Shown: one piece after another, positions 36,857-51,354 of the stretch
Numbering within the stretch: the stretch's first letter is position 1
How the letters are laid out: every line of letters begins with the position of its first letter
Made by a program: the position numbers and the translations under genes
Source: JAMXLO01 sp963726125
Lineage (GTDB): Bacteria > Pseudomonadota > Alphaproteobacteria > Acetobacterales > Acetobacteraceae
Assembly (NCBI GenBank): GCA_963726125.1
Contig: CAVSBG010000006.1
Span: forward strand, 248,001 to 312,000
Length of the DNA stretch: 64,000 bases
Direction of reading: 5' to 3'
Notes under the pieces: model-generated
What the model was told of the DNA's origin: nothing
The model's input: the letters and a program-made list of their open reading frames with translations, nothing else
Databases searched by the model: none

Positions 36857-39800
36857 TCAGTCAGGCACCTTGCAGTTCAGGCTTTTGTCGTTTGGAATCT
36901 GATTGTCGGCATAATGGCAGCCACCGGGATTTGGGTCTTTATCAGGCAACGTCGGGGTTCGCGTGAGGACGATTTTGTCCCACGGCGTCTCCACCTTCAA
37001 ATTCCGATCCTTGGCCTGGGTTGGATACTCGGCCGGTTTCGGGCGATGGAATGTGTCGTCGGCCTTGAAGTCGTCCGCCAGAGTGAACTTGAAGCCGAAA
37101 CAGCCCTTTGACGGGCAATCGAGATCCTGCACCGCCCAGTGCTTGCAGACGTTTTCGCAGACGTTCTTGTAACCGGGGCTCAGCAACCCGAGAACGCCGA
37201 GCTTCGTCTTATCGCAGCCGCATGTCGCTTTGCCGCCGTCATTGCCCGCCGCTATCTTCTGGCAGTAGGTACGCGGCAGGCATGTGTCGTCGGCGGTAAG
37301 GTCGGTGGGGTCTACGCTTCCGTCCTTCTCCTTGATCTGGGAGAAATCCACCTCGACGTTCACCACCCCGGGCGTAGCGGGGTCTTGGTACGCTTTCCAC
37401 GGGTAATCCGCCCAGGGTGTAAATGAACCGGGGCCCGTCCACGAATTGATGTTTACCCTCACGCCGGAGATCATGCTTGGCTTGAAGCTGGGGCCGCCAT
37501 AGATCTGATAGGTCTGCTTGGTGTCTTTCTTGGCGAACAGGAAGAAGACGTAATAACTCTTGCCCTTTTCGAACACGCTGATCCAGCGCTGCGCTGGCGG
37601 AATTGGCTCGAGGTCAGGTGTCTTGCGCTGAAAATCAGCGCTCTGTGTCGTGTCGATGAAGTACCGCCCGTTATTAACCGTCAGGACGCTGCGTTGGCCG
37701 AACGCCATGCCGGCCATGCGCACGAAGGGCGACGGGCACTGTTGGTCGAACGTCTGGAAGAGGGTCCTGGTTGGATCCGGTGTCAGGAGCCCCTTGCCCC
37801 GGGGGGCGTACCGATCGAACGGCCACACCGTCCGGACCTTGCCAACAAGGTTCTTGTTCTGATCGTCGCACTTGTTCGTCATCCATGTCAGCCACTCGCG
37901 TGTGCTGTCGGCTGTAGTGCCTTTGTTCCCGGTCAGATACTCGCGATAGATCGGCACACCGGTACAGTTCTGGTTGGTGCAGTCGTTACCCCAGTTGGTG
38001 TCGGGCCCACCGCCGCCCTCGGCCCGGTACAGAGCGGTCGTGATGTGGTCGTAGGGACTGGTCCGTGCGGTGACGGGGTTCGGTGGCTTCTGGTTGGCGC
38101 AGGCATTGAGCGCATCGACGCCGACGCCCGACCTGCATTGCGCGGCCTGAGATGGCGCCCGGAAGAACGGGTCTTCATTGACCGATACCGTCCGGTTGAA
38201 TCCGGTCAGCGAGCCGTCGTCATCGCTGAGTTCCGTCTGCCGATCGACATCGCTCCAGTTCTTGAAGAAGTCGGTGTTGCCCGGCGGCAGTATGTACTGC
38301 TCTTCGACCACCTTCAGGTTGGTGCGATAGGTGCCAGGGAATGTCAGCGGCTCCACAACATAATGTCGGATGTCGACGTCCTTGAAGAACAGGTTCTGCG
38401 AACGGAACGCCGGCGGGTAGTAAAACCCGTTCGACTGCTTCCAACCAATCGCGGCGTTGGGCAGGTAGCCTTCGCCCGTTGCCACGCCGGTGAACGCCGT
38501 CACCGCCTTGCGGACACCCGGCGTCTGAAAATAAATGCACTCCGCCAGCGACTTGCACCTGTAGGGATGAATGTCGAGATAGGCGTTGGTGTCCTCATAG
38601 GCAGGGCCATCATAGACATTGTACATCCGCTTTCCGGTGCCGAAATTCGACAACGGGTAGGCGATGCCCGCGTCCTTGTTCAGGCAGACATTCCCGTCAT
38701 AGGTGCAAGGCAGCTTTGCATTCGGGTCCTTAATTTTATCAATCGTGAATGGATCTTTTTGCGTATCGCCAACGAAGATGGAGTTGGAAACAATGCCCCA
38801 ATATCCGATCGGCAGGTTCGAGCGCTGGTAGTCACCACCGGTTATGAACGTGACACCGGGCCCCTGGATATCGCTGAGAAAGTTGTGGTCTAACAACAGG
38901 TAGCCGCTGCGCAGCCAGATCGCACCAAAATTGGTCTCGGCGTAGTTGAACTGTGACGTCAGGTGCGAGAACACCGACGGCGCGCAGTGGTCCGGAGCGC
39001 CAAACAAGCAATCTACCTTCGTACAATCCTCGCCCTCCTTGCAGACTGCGGGATTCCGATTGCCGCCGTAGCGCGGATAGTACATCCGGCTCGCGGGCAA
39101 TTCGTTGTCTTCATCGTTGGTCGATCGGAGGGCCGTGTTCCGAGGGTTCGGGATTGGCGGGATACGACCATCCATGACCGCGAGGCAGGGCGATCCGTCG
39201 GTGATCGACAATCCATGCATCGCAGTCGAACAGTAGTTCTTGTAGAACAGCCTGACTGGTGAGCGGCCGGCCCTGCCGGCATAGCCCGAGCCTCTTGGGT
39301 CCTTCTGGATCAGCGAATAGCCCGACCAGTTCATCGGACTCATCATGTTCGTCTCGGTCATATCGTGGTTGCCGGCCGAGATGTACCAGTAGCAGGCACC
39401 ACACGTCCCGGCGCCAGCCGCCATGTTTCCGGCAAGGGCATTCCAGCCGTTGGTGATCCAAAACGCTGTCGGATAGGTCGAATTTGAATTGTATTTCAGC
39501 GGCCTGTTGGCGGCAGAGTAATTTGGTGACTCGAGCAACCCTGGAATCTTTCGCGGATTGTCCCCGCTTGCCACCGCGGCGCGCGCGTTAATGCCGATGT
39601 TGGAATAAAACTTGTTGTCGGTCTCGGTTGCGTCTTCCAGGAAGAAGCCATGACCGATCGACTTGTAGCCGACGTTTCGAGCCAACGTGACGCCCAATGT
39701 CGAGTGCAGCACAAACCACCGCGTCATCGACTCGTTCACGGAGGAATCGATGATGTAGGTGTCTGCCGGCACCTGGCGGGCAACATGGAAGTGCACCGGA

Positions 39801-41239
39801 TAGCGTCCCAGCAGACCACCCTGGCCAAGCTGCTTGAATTCCACGCCCTGGATCTGCAGCTGTTTGAATCCCTGGCGGAACACGACATGGCCGCCATACA
39901 TGTAGTTGGTTGTCTCGTCAGGAAATGGCTGTTCGATCTTGTCACCGGCGGAGACGATCCGGATGCTGCGTGTCAGCAACGCCACCGCGGCACGGGTTTC
40001 GGCCTTATCGAGAAACGGCACGGCTTCGCCTTTCTTCACGCCATCCGCCGTCTCGAAGGCGGTGCGGAACGCGGTCTCGCTCGTGCCGATCTTGGTTCCT
40101 ATGTCATACTGCTTGTCGGAGTGGGCATAGGTGAATGCCGACGTCACCGTGACGAGACTGTCGTCTGTGGTCCTGGGGCCCAGCGTGCGGACTTCGGAGT
40201 GATTGGGCTGGTAGTCGGTCGTGGTGACGACGATTTCGTCGCCCTCCTGCCAGTCGGCCACTTTGCGATCCAGAGTCAGTTCGACTCGCCGTCTTGTTTA
40301 GTTGCGCCAGCCGGGCCCAGTCGGCGCCGGAGTTCGTGATGACCTTCTCCTCGGTCGGGCTCAGTGCTTCAGGGGCCTTCAGCATCACCGCGATGTCACC
40401 GATCTTCGCCGGATCCCCTGCGGGCTTGTCTGGGTCAGGGGGAGCGTCAGGCTGGTGCCCTTGAAGCCGCGCAAACGCAACGTGCCTCCATACGAGAGCC
40501 CCAATACCTTGTAGCCAAAATGCCCGACCTGCCCGGTGTCCTTGTCGGTGCCGGAGTTGCCATGAAGGCTGCCGTATTGGTAGAAGCTGTCCGTGACGCC
40601 ACCCGGCAGGGGCAGCGGTTTGGCCCCGTTGCTCGTCCATACCGGGGTCTGCTTGGTGTCGTCCGTGTACAGGGGGATGCCGCAATCGGCGAAGTTGCTG
40701 GGATCCTTGATCGGCGCACAGGACACGCCAGGCCCTTCTGGCTTGGCGGCGTCCCCGATCGGGTCGGGCCCACGTGGATCGGCGCCATACAGATGGAATG
40801 TCAGGGTCTTCAGGTGTTTACCGTACGGCTCCAGCTCTGACCCGTCGGTGTCCTTGCCTGTGCCCGCCCGCAGTTCGCCACCGTTCTCGATGATGATCGA
40901 CGTTGCCCAGAAATCCTGTCCTTTGATGGCAGACGAGGTCGCGGGCTCAACGAAGATGAGGGTACCGCCACTGACGATGCGGACATGGCGAAAGTAATAA
41001 GTCTTCGCGGCCTGTTCCTTGTCGTCCTCCTTCACCCTGCATGTCGTCTCGATCAGCAGATCAGGCTGCTCGCCGTCGACGATCGGTCCCTGTCCGTCCA
41101 GGATGTCGCTGCAACCCTTCGCTTGCACCGGGCACTGCGCTGCCGCCGCGAGGAGCAAGAGCACTGCCGCCAATAACGTTCTGCAACGGAATAGCCACGT
41201 CAGCCCACGACCACGGGCGGCAGCCGTCACCTTATGCAT
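36857..41239 (-). pseudogene. secreted G8-domain/right-handed beta-helix protein gene, two frameshifts
   Basis: Restored length is about 1,460 residues. The start at 41239 gives a long signal peptide (RTLLAAVLLLLAAAAQCPVQA). The N-terminal part has the G8 domain pattern shared with CEMIP/TMEM2 (HVRIVSGGTLIFVEP, FWATSIIIENGGEL, DWQEGDEIVVTTTDYQP). A beta-helix follows (VEFKQLGQGGLLGRYPVHFH, HGFFLEDATETDN). The C-terminal third has many Cys. Frame breaks occur at a C5 run near 40438-40442 (one base missing) and near 40286 (one extra base); the frames between and after both keep family-like sequence. Probably an exported carbohydrate-active or adhesin protein. Intact 1,134-codon main frame: 36857-40261. 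Confidence 0.75.
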
Positions 41240-41435
41240 AGACGTCGCTCTCCCCACACTTTGCCGGCTGCGGACTACACGATTGGGAGCAGCAAGCCAT
41301 TCGCGGTGTGACCACCGCCGACCTCTATCTTCACTCTGGCGGTATCACGGGAACTTTACGATAGAGCTGAAGCGTTGGCTACGTGCTGCCGCAGCCAAGT
41401 CGACGCGGGGTTTGCGGGAGAGGGTCAGAATTGAA

Positions 41436-41465
41436 AACTCCCCGGAACGAGTGTTCCGGGGAGTT
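41436..41465 (-). terminator. rho-independent terminator of the rRNA operon
   Basis: A perfect 13-bp inverted repeat (AACTCCCCGGAAC, loop of 4, GTTCCGGGGAGTT). On the minus strand it is followed by TTTT. It lies just after the initiator tRNA gene, as expected for the end of the rrn transcript. Confidence 0.88.
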
Positions 41466-41474
41466 CTCTGTCGG

Positions 41475-41551
<77 letters not shown>

Positions 41552-41602
41552 CCAAAGTCGCCCCCAGCAACGGCCGGGAACGAAAAACGGATGGGCTGGA
41601 AG

Positions 41603-41718
41603 ACCTGGCGGCGACCTACTCTCCCGCGCCTTAAGACGCAGTACCATGGGCGCTGGGGGTTTTCACGGCCGAGTTCGGGATGGGATCGGGTGCGGGCCCC
41701 CCGCCAAAGCCACCAGGT
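41603..41718 (-). rRNA. rrf: 5S ribosomal RNA
   Basis: About 116 nt. The 5' end (ACCTGGTGGCTTTGGCGG) pairs with the 3' end (CGCCGCCAGGT). Conserved internal stretches are GATCCCATCCCGAACTCGG and GGGAGAGTAGGTCG. It lies between 23S and tRNA-fMet. Confidence 0.94.
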
Positions 41719-41829
41719 CATCCAGCCCATCCGTATCGGGCTGAATCCAGGTTCTGGTTGCTTGTCCTCGGATATAACCCGAGGATCTGTTGTGCGCTGG
41801 CTGAGGATGATTTCCATGCATGGTTTGTC

Positions 41830-44562
<2,733 letters not shown>

Positions 44563-44942
44563 CATTAGTTCCCGGACCGAAGTCCGGGGATCCACCATGC
44601 ACAGAAACCATCCTCAGCAGCCGCCGACCAATCTCCCCGAGCGCTAACCCGGAGGAACCAGTCCGTCGACCAAAAGGACTGCAACTGCGCAAAGCAGAAA
44701 TCACTCTTGCTCAGCACACAACAGTTCGCCTCTGAACACCGCACCATCGCTGGATGCCGAAACATCCGGTCAGACTTCACGATGGTCGCGCCCAGAGACG
44801 CACCAGAACCTGATTCACATTGACAAAGATCTGTGCCCCCAATTTGGAGACACCTCCGGCGTCACAGCTTCAAACAGAAACCATCAACACCGATTACTTT
44901 CGCTTCTCCGCGACACCCACCCGAACAACTCCATCACCGAAG
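44563..44942. other. tRNA-Ala to 23S spacer
   Basis: The 380-bp internal transcribed spacer between tRNA-Ala and 23S. It should hold the 23S processing stem; no gene is seen. Confidence 0.7.
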
Positions 44943-45018
44943 TGGTGGAGGTGATCGGACTCGAACCGACGACCCCCTGCTTGCAAAGCAGGTGCTCTCC
45001 CAGCTGAGCTACACCCCC
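44943..45018 (-). tRNA. tRNA-Ala (TGC)
   Basis: A 76-nt tRNA with CCA, acceptor GGGGGTG facing CACCTCC, and anticodon TGC in the loop CTTTGCAAAG. Located in the 16S-23S spacer. Confidence 0.97.
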
Positions 45019-45032
45019 TTATGAGGAGCATT

Positions 45033-45109
<77 letters not shown>

Positions 45110-45301
45110 TCGGCGACCTCGATCCTCGGGTCAAGCCCAAGGACGGGCCACTGTATCGCGGGGAAGGGATACGCTGGCGGCGCCGATCGAACGGCATACC
45201 AACGGTTCTGAGACGCCTCCGGCATCCGCCGGAGACTTTGTCGGAGCTTCCCAAGCCTGCCACCGGTTTGACCCGGCACATCTGCATCAGGACGCATCCT
45301 T

Positions 45302-46793
<1,492 letters not shown>

Positions 46794-47050
46794 ATCTCAA
46801 AACCCCATGCCCGAAAGCATGAAGCCTCTTAATGAACGGACCCGGAACTCATGGTTTTGTCCCGGCAAGCCGGAACAACTTTCAAAGCGTACTGTAACGC
46901 ATCAAAGAAGATACATTTCCAGACGCCCTCAAAGCCTAACCATCGAATCCGAGTGCATTATCCACCCAGACCCGCCAGTCCGGCCACTCGATCAGCCCTC
47001 CGCTTGCGCAGAGGAGACCCGAGGGCGCCGCCAACGTATCCCTTCCTAGC

Positions 47051-47070
47051 CTATTCATCTGTCAAAGATC
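47051..47070 (-). promoter_or_regulatory. boxA-like antitermination site in rRNA leader
   Basis: On the minus strand GATCTTTGACAGATGAATAG resembles the boxA of alphaproteobacterial rrn leaders (CTTTGACA core), where NusB/NusE bind. It lies about 260 nt upstream of 16S, between the candidate promoter and the gene. Confidence 0.45.
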
Positions 47071-47156
47071 GGAGCGAAGTCGCCAATGCCCCCGCAAAGA
47101 ACGGGCTCACCAAACTGACTTGCTCTGATTTGCGCCAAACGCGGCGCAGAACAAGA

Positions 47157-47185
47157 ACTGTATCCCAACCACACCGGCGAAGCAA
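47157..47185 (-). promoter_or_regulatory. candidate sigma-70 promoter of rRNA operon
   Basis: On the minus strand TTGCTT (47185-47180) and TACAGT (47162-47157) are spaced by exactly 17 bases. This would start transcription near 47150, upstream of boxA and 16S. Chosen by match and position only. Confidence 0.4.
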
Positions 47186-47263
47186 GTAGTAAGTTCGCTG
47201 TGCCCGTGCGGCGGAGGCGGCATTTAGGCCCCACCGCTCCCCCGGTCAACCCCCTTCGCCAAC

Positions 47264-48242
47264 TTAATGCGCGTGCCCGTTCCAGGCCGTGAACCAAGCA
47301 GCGAACCGAGGAATGCCCTCCTCCAGCGAAGTCCGCGGCGCAAACCCGGTCAGCGCGCCGATCGCATCAACCGAGGCGAACGTCTCCTCCACGTCCGACA
47401 GCGGCCGCGCAGCCTCCTGCACGATCGCCCGCCGCCCCAACGCCGACTCCAAAAGCCGGACAAGCGTGCTGACCTGTTCGCTGCAATTATTGCCGATGTT
47501 CAAGACCCGGAGCGGCGGTATGCCCGCGGGTGGCCGGTCCAGACAGCCCACCACACCTGCCACGATATCGTCGATGTAGGTGAAATCCCGCCGCAGCGTC
47601 CCGCCCTGATACAGCGTGATCGGCTCGCCCGAGACGATCGCCTTGGCGAAGCTGTAATACGCCATGTCCGGCCGCCCCCACGGGCCATACACGGTGAAAA
47701 AACGCAGCCCCGTCTGCGGCAGCCCATGTAAATGCGCGTAGGCGTAGCTGAGCATCTCATCCGCCAGCTTGGTCGCCGCATAGACCGACAGCGGCGTCTC
47801 CGCCCGATCCGCCTCGCGAAACGGCAGCGACCGATTCGCGCCATACACCGATGACGAGCTGGCATAGACCAAGTGCCTCAGCCGCGGCAGCAGCCGGGCG
47901 GCCTCCAGCATCGACCAGATGCCCCATCACGTTCGACTGCACATACGCATAGGGATCAACCAGCGAGTGCCGCACCCCGGCCTGCGCCGCCAGATGCACG
48001 ATGGCATCGATCGACCCATCACCGGCAACCAGCCCATGGATCGCCTCCCGATCCGCGACGTCCGCGCGGTGGAACGCAAACCCCGGCTTCCCCTCCAGCC
48101 GCGCCAGCCGAGCCTGCTTCAGCCGAACGTCGTAATAGCCGTTGAGATTGTCCACGCCGACCACGCGTTCGCCGCGTTCCAGCAATGCCTCAGCCACGTG
48201 ATAACCGATGAACCCGGCCGCGCCCGTTACCAGGACGCTCAC
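47264..48242 (-). pseudogene. NAD-dependent epimerase (UDP-glucuronate 4-epimerase-like), one frameshift
   Basis: Starts at GTG 48242, overlapping the gmhA stop (GTGA). The first part has the Rossmann motif VTGAAGFIGYHVAEALLERG, then VGVDNLNGYYDVRLK and IVHLAAQAGVRHSL. Near 47913 the frame breaks; the next frame continues MLEAARLLPRLRHLVYASSS, the catalytic VYAATK (YxxxK), LRFFTVYGPWGRPDMA and FTYIDDIVAGV. One extra base in GGTCGATG explains the shift. Restored length is about 325 residues. It would interconvert UDP-glucuronate/galacturonate or a related sugar for surface polysaccharide. Confidence 0.82.
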
Positions 48243-48811
48243 AGAGGGCGCGCCACCAGCCGATCTTCCAGCAGTTCCAGGACCGCGTGCCCCAGCGCTA
48301 TGTGGCACTCCTGGATCCGCGCCGTCTCGTTGTCGGGCACCAGCAGCACATGGTCGCAGCAGTCCTTCGCCGGTTGCCCCGCGCCACCCAGCATGCCGAC
48401 GGTCACAATCCCCATCTCCCGCGCCGCCTGCAACGCCCGCACGACATTCGGTGATCGGCCCGACGTCGTGATGCCAAACAACACGTCGCCAGCGCGCCCC
48501 AGCCCTCGCAACGGCCGTTCGAACACGCGTTCATACCCATAATCGTTGCCGCCCGCCGTCAGCATCGACGGATCCATCGTCAGCGCCAGGGCCGGCCACG
48601 ACGGCCGCTCCACGGAACCGCGCAGGCGGATCAGCATCTCCGTCGCCAGATGCTGGCTGTCACCCGCGGACCCACCATTGCCGCAGAACATCAGCTTGCC
48701 GCCGCCGCGCAAACTCGTCTCGCACACGCCCACCACCGCAATCACGGCGTCGGCCAACTCCACCGCGATCCGCCGCTTGAGTTCGGCAGATCGCTGCATC
48801 ATGAGCGGCAT
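48239..48811 (-). CDS. gmhA: SIS domain phosphoheptose isomerase
   Basis: A 190-residue sedoheptulose-7-phosphate isomerase-like protein. The SIS domain phosphate site is FCGNGGSAGDSQHLATEM (about 42-59), with GITTSGRSPNVVRAL as the second phosphate-binding loop and QECHIALGH near the C-terminus carrying the catalytic-type His. It makes the first precursor of ADP-heptose for lipopolysaccharide core or a related heptose. The overlap with the epimerase gene places both in surface glycan synthesis. Confidence 0.9.
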   Translation of the reverse strand: MPLMMQRSAELKRRIAVELADAVIAVVGVCETSLRGGGKLMFCGNGGSAGDSQHLATEMLIRLRGSVERPSWPALALTMDPSMLTAGGNDYGYERVFERPLRGLGRAGDVLFGITTSGRSPNVVRALQAAREMGIVTVGMLGGAGQPAKDCCDHVLLVPDNETARIQECHIALGHAVLELLEDRLVARPL

Positions 48812-48903
48812 AACGCTCGTGTTCAGTCATTTTCCGTGGCCAGTGATCAGTTTGCCAGCACCGGCAGCCTACTCCGGATCACTGATCGCTGACCACCGAT
48901 CCC

Positions 48904-49689
48904 TCACTGCGCCACCCAGCCGCCATCGATCGATAGCGGCACGCCGGTCATCGTCTGCGCCGCATCCGAGCACAGGAACACCGCCAGCCCGCCGATCTGC
49001 TCGGGTGTGGAGAATTGCTCCATCGCCTGCTTCTCGGCCAGGAAGCGCTTCTTCTGCGTCTCCACATCGGTGCCTTCGAGCTTCGCCCGGTCGTCGAGCT
49101 GCTTCTGCACCAGCGGCGTCAGCACCCAGCCCGGACAGATCGCATTCACCGTCACCCCATGATTGGCGAGTTCCAGCGCCGCCACCTTGGTCATGCCCAG
49201 CACGCCGTGTTTTGCCGCGACGTAGGCAACCTTCAGCGGGCTCGCCACCAAGCCGTGCGCCGAGGCGATGTTGATGATCCGCCCCCAGCCACGCTGCTTC
49301 ATCCCGGGGATCGCCGCCTTCATGCCGTGGAACACGCCGGACAGGTTGATCGCGATGATCGCATCCCAGCGCTCGTCAGGAAAATCCTCGACGTTTGCGA
49401 TGAACTGGATACCGGCGTTGTTCACCAGGATATCCAGTGAACCGAGCTTCGCCTGTGTCTCCGCCACCATCGCCGCAACCTCCGCCGGCTTGGAGATATC
49501 AGCGCTTGAATACCCGACCCGCACCCCATGCCCGGCCGCGATGCCCGCGCGCAGCTCCTCAATCTGCCCCGCGTCGCCAAACCCATTCAGCACGATATCG
49601 GCCCCCTCGCGCGCGAGCGCCAAGGCGATGCCATGCCCGATGCCACTGGTCGACCCGGTGACCAATGCGACTTTCCCCTTCAAGCTCAT
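48904..49689 (-). CDS. bdhA: 3-hydroxybutyrate dehydrogenase (SDR)
   Basis: A 261-residue SDR. ATG at 49689 with AGAGGA upstream. Motifs: VTGSTSGIGHGIALALAREG at 10-29, NNAGIQFI around 93-100, catalytic Ser in ASAHGLVAS, Tyr and Lys in YVAAKHG around 155-161, PGWVLTPLVQKQ, and the C-terminal SIDGGWVAQ. These, especially the QFI, HGLVAS and TPLVxKQ segments, are diagnostic for D-3-hydroxybutyrate dehydrogenase, which oxidises 3-hydroxybutyrate from PHB to acetoacetate. It overlaps the upstream acetoacetate decarboxylase remnant by ATGA. Confidence 0.9.
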   Translation of the reverse strand: MSLKGKVALVTGSTSGIGHGIALALAREGADIVLNGFGDAGQIEELRAGIAAGHGVRVGYSSADISKPAEVAAMVAETQAKLGSLDILVNNAGIQFIANVEDFPDERWDAIIAINLSGVFHGMKAAIPGMKQRGWGRIINIASAHGLVASPLKVAYVAAKHGVLGMTKVAALELANHGVTVNAICPGWVLTPLVQKQLDDRAKLEGTDVETQKKRFLAEKQAMEQFSTPEQIGGLAVFLCSDAAQTMTGVPLSIDGGWVAQ

Positions 49690-49949
49690 GGCGTTCGTCC
49701 TCTCGTTGCGCTTCGCGTCACGTGGTCGAGCAGCACCTCGCCGTAAGGCAGTGTGAGATTCGCGATCAGATGCCGCCCGCACAGCACCTTCCGCACCGGC
49801 AGATCCGCAACGCGGCAATTCACAAGCTCCAACGGCTCGGGCAGCATTTCTCGGATCGCGTTCGGCTCCGTTTCGTAATGGATCAGCAGGTACTCGCGGC
49901 CGATGAACCGATACGGCCCCTTGGGGCAGCTCGGGCTGGCCAGCGTCAT
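49686..49949 (-). pseudogene. acetoacetate decarboxylase gene with large internal deletion
   Basis: An 87-codon frame from ATG 49949 with the family N-terminus (TLASPSCPKGPYRFIGREYL, then IHYETEPNAIREMLPEPLE) fused in frame directly to the family C-terminus (DLPVRKVLCGRHLIANLTLP, YGEVLLDHV). Complete decarboxylases are about 245-260 residues, so about 150 internal residues are missing, including the Schiff-base Lys segment. The product cannot be catalytic. It ends overlapping the bdhA start, so the old adc-bdhA operon layout survives. The start may lie further upstream. Confidence 0.7.
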
Positions 49950-50345
49950 CGAACTCGCCACGAGGCTCTCGTCGCGTGTCACGGATGCGAACCTCTTGTT
50001 GCCCAGCATGAAGCTTGGCAGAAATTGGCCGAACCGCACAAACACCTGGAAGCGGTAGGACCAGATGGCAAGCGGTAAGCGACCCCAACGATAATCGCGG
50101 CCGGCCTTCTCATACAGAGATCGCCGAGACACGCAGAGAAAATAGGCATGACACCCTCGGCCTAAAGTGTCATTGCCCATTGCTCCAAGCGCGAAGCGCA
50201 CCAAATCCGTTCCCTGCGATCTCTGCGTGGCTCGGCGATCTCTGCGTGAAATAACCCCGCCGCCCGCCGCAGCGCACCGACCAAAAAACACAGATCATCG
50301 CGCCATGAACACAAGCAGATGCGGCGATGCGAAAGCGATTGGCCG
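49950..50345. other. 396-bp intergenic stretch with palindromic element
   Basis: Region between the NHL propeller gene and the decarboxylase remnant. Its middle is the palindromic element 50104-50262. It may also contain lost 5' sequence of the decarboxylase gene. Confidence 0.45.
50104..50262. repeat. about 160-bp imperfect palindromic element
   Basis: The left arm starts ATACAGAGATCGCCGAGACA CGCAGAG; the right arm is its near reverse complement (GGCTCGGCGATCTCTGCGTG AAAT). A duplicated CTCTGCGTGG unit lies on the right side, and the centre has CAAGCGCGAAGCGCACC. It shares the CAGAG/CTCTG arm style with the palindromes at 23551, 32507 and 55818. No coding potential. Confidence 0.55.
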
Positions 50346-51299
50346 CTAAATCTTTCGGAACTTATGCAACGACCGCAAATTGTCGGGCCGCGGTTTGTCC
50401 GGCCAAGTCTGCGGCCAGTTCGACCACGACACCTCACCCACATAGAGATCGCCCCGCGAGTCCACCGTCAGCCCATGAGGCGCCAGGAACTCCGTCGGCC
50501 CAATGCCCGGCCCCAATCCGCCCAACCGCCCAATCCGCTTCCCGCTATTGTCCACGATCGTCACCCGAGGCCCGATATTCGGCAAATTACGGTTGATCGC
50601 CAAACTCGTCCCCAACTCGCCAATATAGCACACCGGACATTTCCCCGGCGGCATGAACAGCCCGCACGGCCGATGCAGATTGTTCCACTGCGTCTCATAT
50701 CGCCCATTCCCATCGAACACCTGCACCCGATGGTTCTCGCGATCAGCGACATAAACCCACCCATCCGCATCGCATGTAATATTGTGCGCGACGTTGAACT
50801 CACCCGGATCAGTACCGGGCGCGCCCCACGACAACAGCAACCGCCCATTCGGCGAATACTTGTGAACCCGAGAATTGCCATACCCATCCGACACATAGAT
50901 GTCCCCCTGCGGCGACAGCGCGGTATGCGTACAGCGATGGAATGGCTCCCCACTCATATACGGCGAGGGCTTGCCGGGGATGCCCAGCGTCAGCAGCACC
51001 TTTCCCTCGAGCGTGCACTGCCGCACCGTATGATCGCCATCATCAGTCAACCAGATCGTATCGTCGGGTGCCATGAACACACCATGCGCGCGCGGATACA
51101 CGCCCTCACCCCACGAGCGCAGGAAATTGCCGTCGCGATCGAACACGATCATCGGATGCTCGCCGCGATTGAACACGTAGACATTGTCGTTCTTGTCCAC
51201 GCCGACCGAGCCGATCTCCTTGAACGACCAGCCCGCCGGAAGTTTGGCCCAGTCCACCACCGGCTCGTACATGTAATCGCCGCTGCCAACCGTCGCCAT
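50346..51299 (-). CDS. NHL-repeat six-bladed beta-propeller protein
   Basis: A 317-residue protein with repeated NHL-type blades (GSVGVDKNDNVYVFNRGEHP, VYPRAHGVFMAPDDTIWLTD, GDIYVSDGYGNSRVHKYS, GWVYVADRENHRVQVFDGNG, APHGLTVDSRGDLYVGEV). The pattern is that of the peptidyl-alpha-hydroxyglycine alpha-amidating lyase-like family, widely present in bacteria with unknown substrates. No signal peptide, so cytoplasmic. It may pair functionally with the PEP mutase-like enzyme 55 bp upstream. Confidence 0.85.
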   Translation of the reverse strand: MATVGSGDYMYEPVVDWAKLPAGWSFKEIGSVGVDKNDNVYVFNRGEHPMIVFDRDGNFLRSWGEGVYPRAHGVFMAPDDTIWLTDDGDHTVRQCTLEGKVLLTLGIPGKPSPYMSGEPFHRCTHTALSPQGDIYVSDGYGNSRVHKYSPNGRLLLSWGAPGTDPGEFNVAHNITCDADGWVYVADRENHRVQVFDGNGRYETQWNNLHRPCGLFMPPGKCPVCYIGELGTSLAINRNLPNIGPRVTIVDNSGKRIGRLGGLGPGIGPTEFLAPHGLTVDSRGDLYVGEVSWSNWPQTWPDKPRPDNLRSLHKFRKI

Positions 51300-51354
51300 G
51301 TTCGTTTTCCCCTTCGTGCCTGCGCGTCAGCTTCCCACCTGAAGCCCCGCAACG

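Larger units (their letters stand above)
46794..47263 (-). other. rRNA operon leader and promoter region
   Basis: A 470-bp stretch upstream of 16S on the minus strand, before the convergent end of the epimerase gene. It holds the boxA-like site and the promoter listed below; no coding frame is supported. Confidence 0.6.

Noticed and set aside
47059..47066. TTGACA in the rRNA leader as a -35 box
   Set aside because: No acceptable -10 follows at 16-18 bases, and the sequence and place fit boxA better; a 17-bp-spaced pair lies further upstream.
48904..50088. bdhA start extended upstream to 50088
   Set aside because: The added 133 residues are an off-frame reading of the decarboxylase remnant; the ATG at 49689 matches family length and has a ribosome site.
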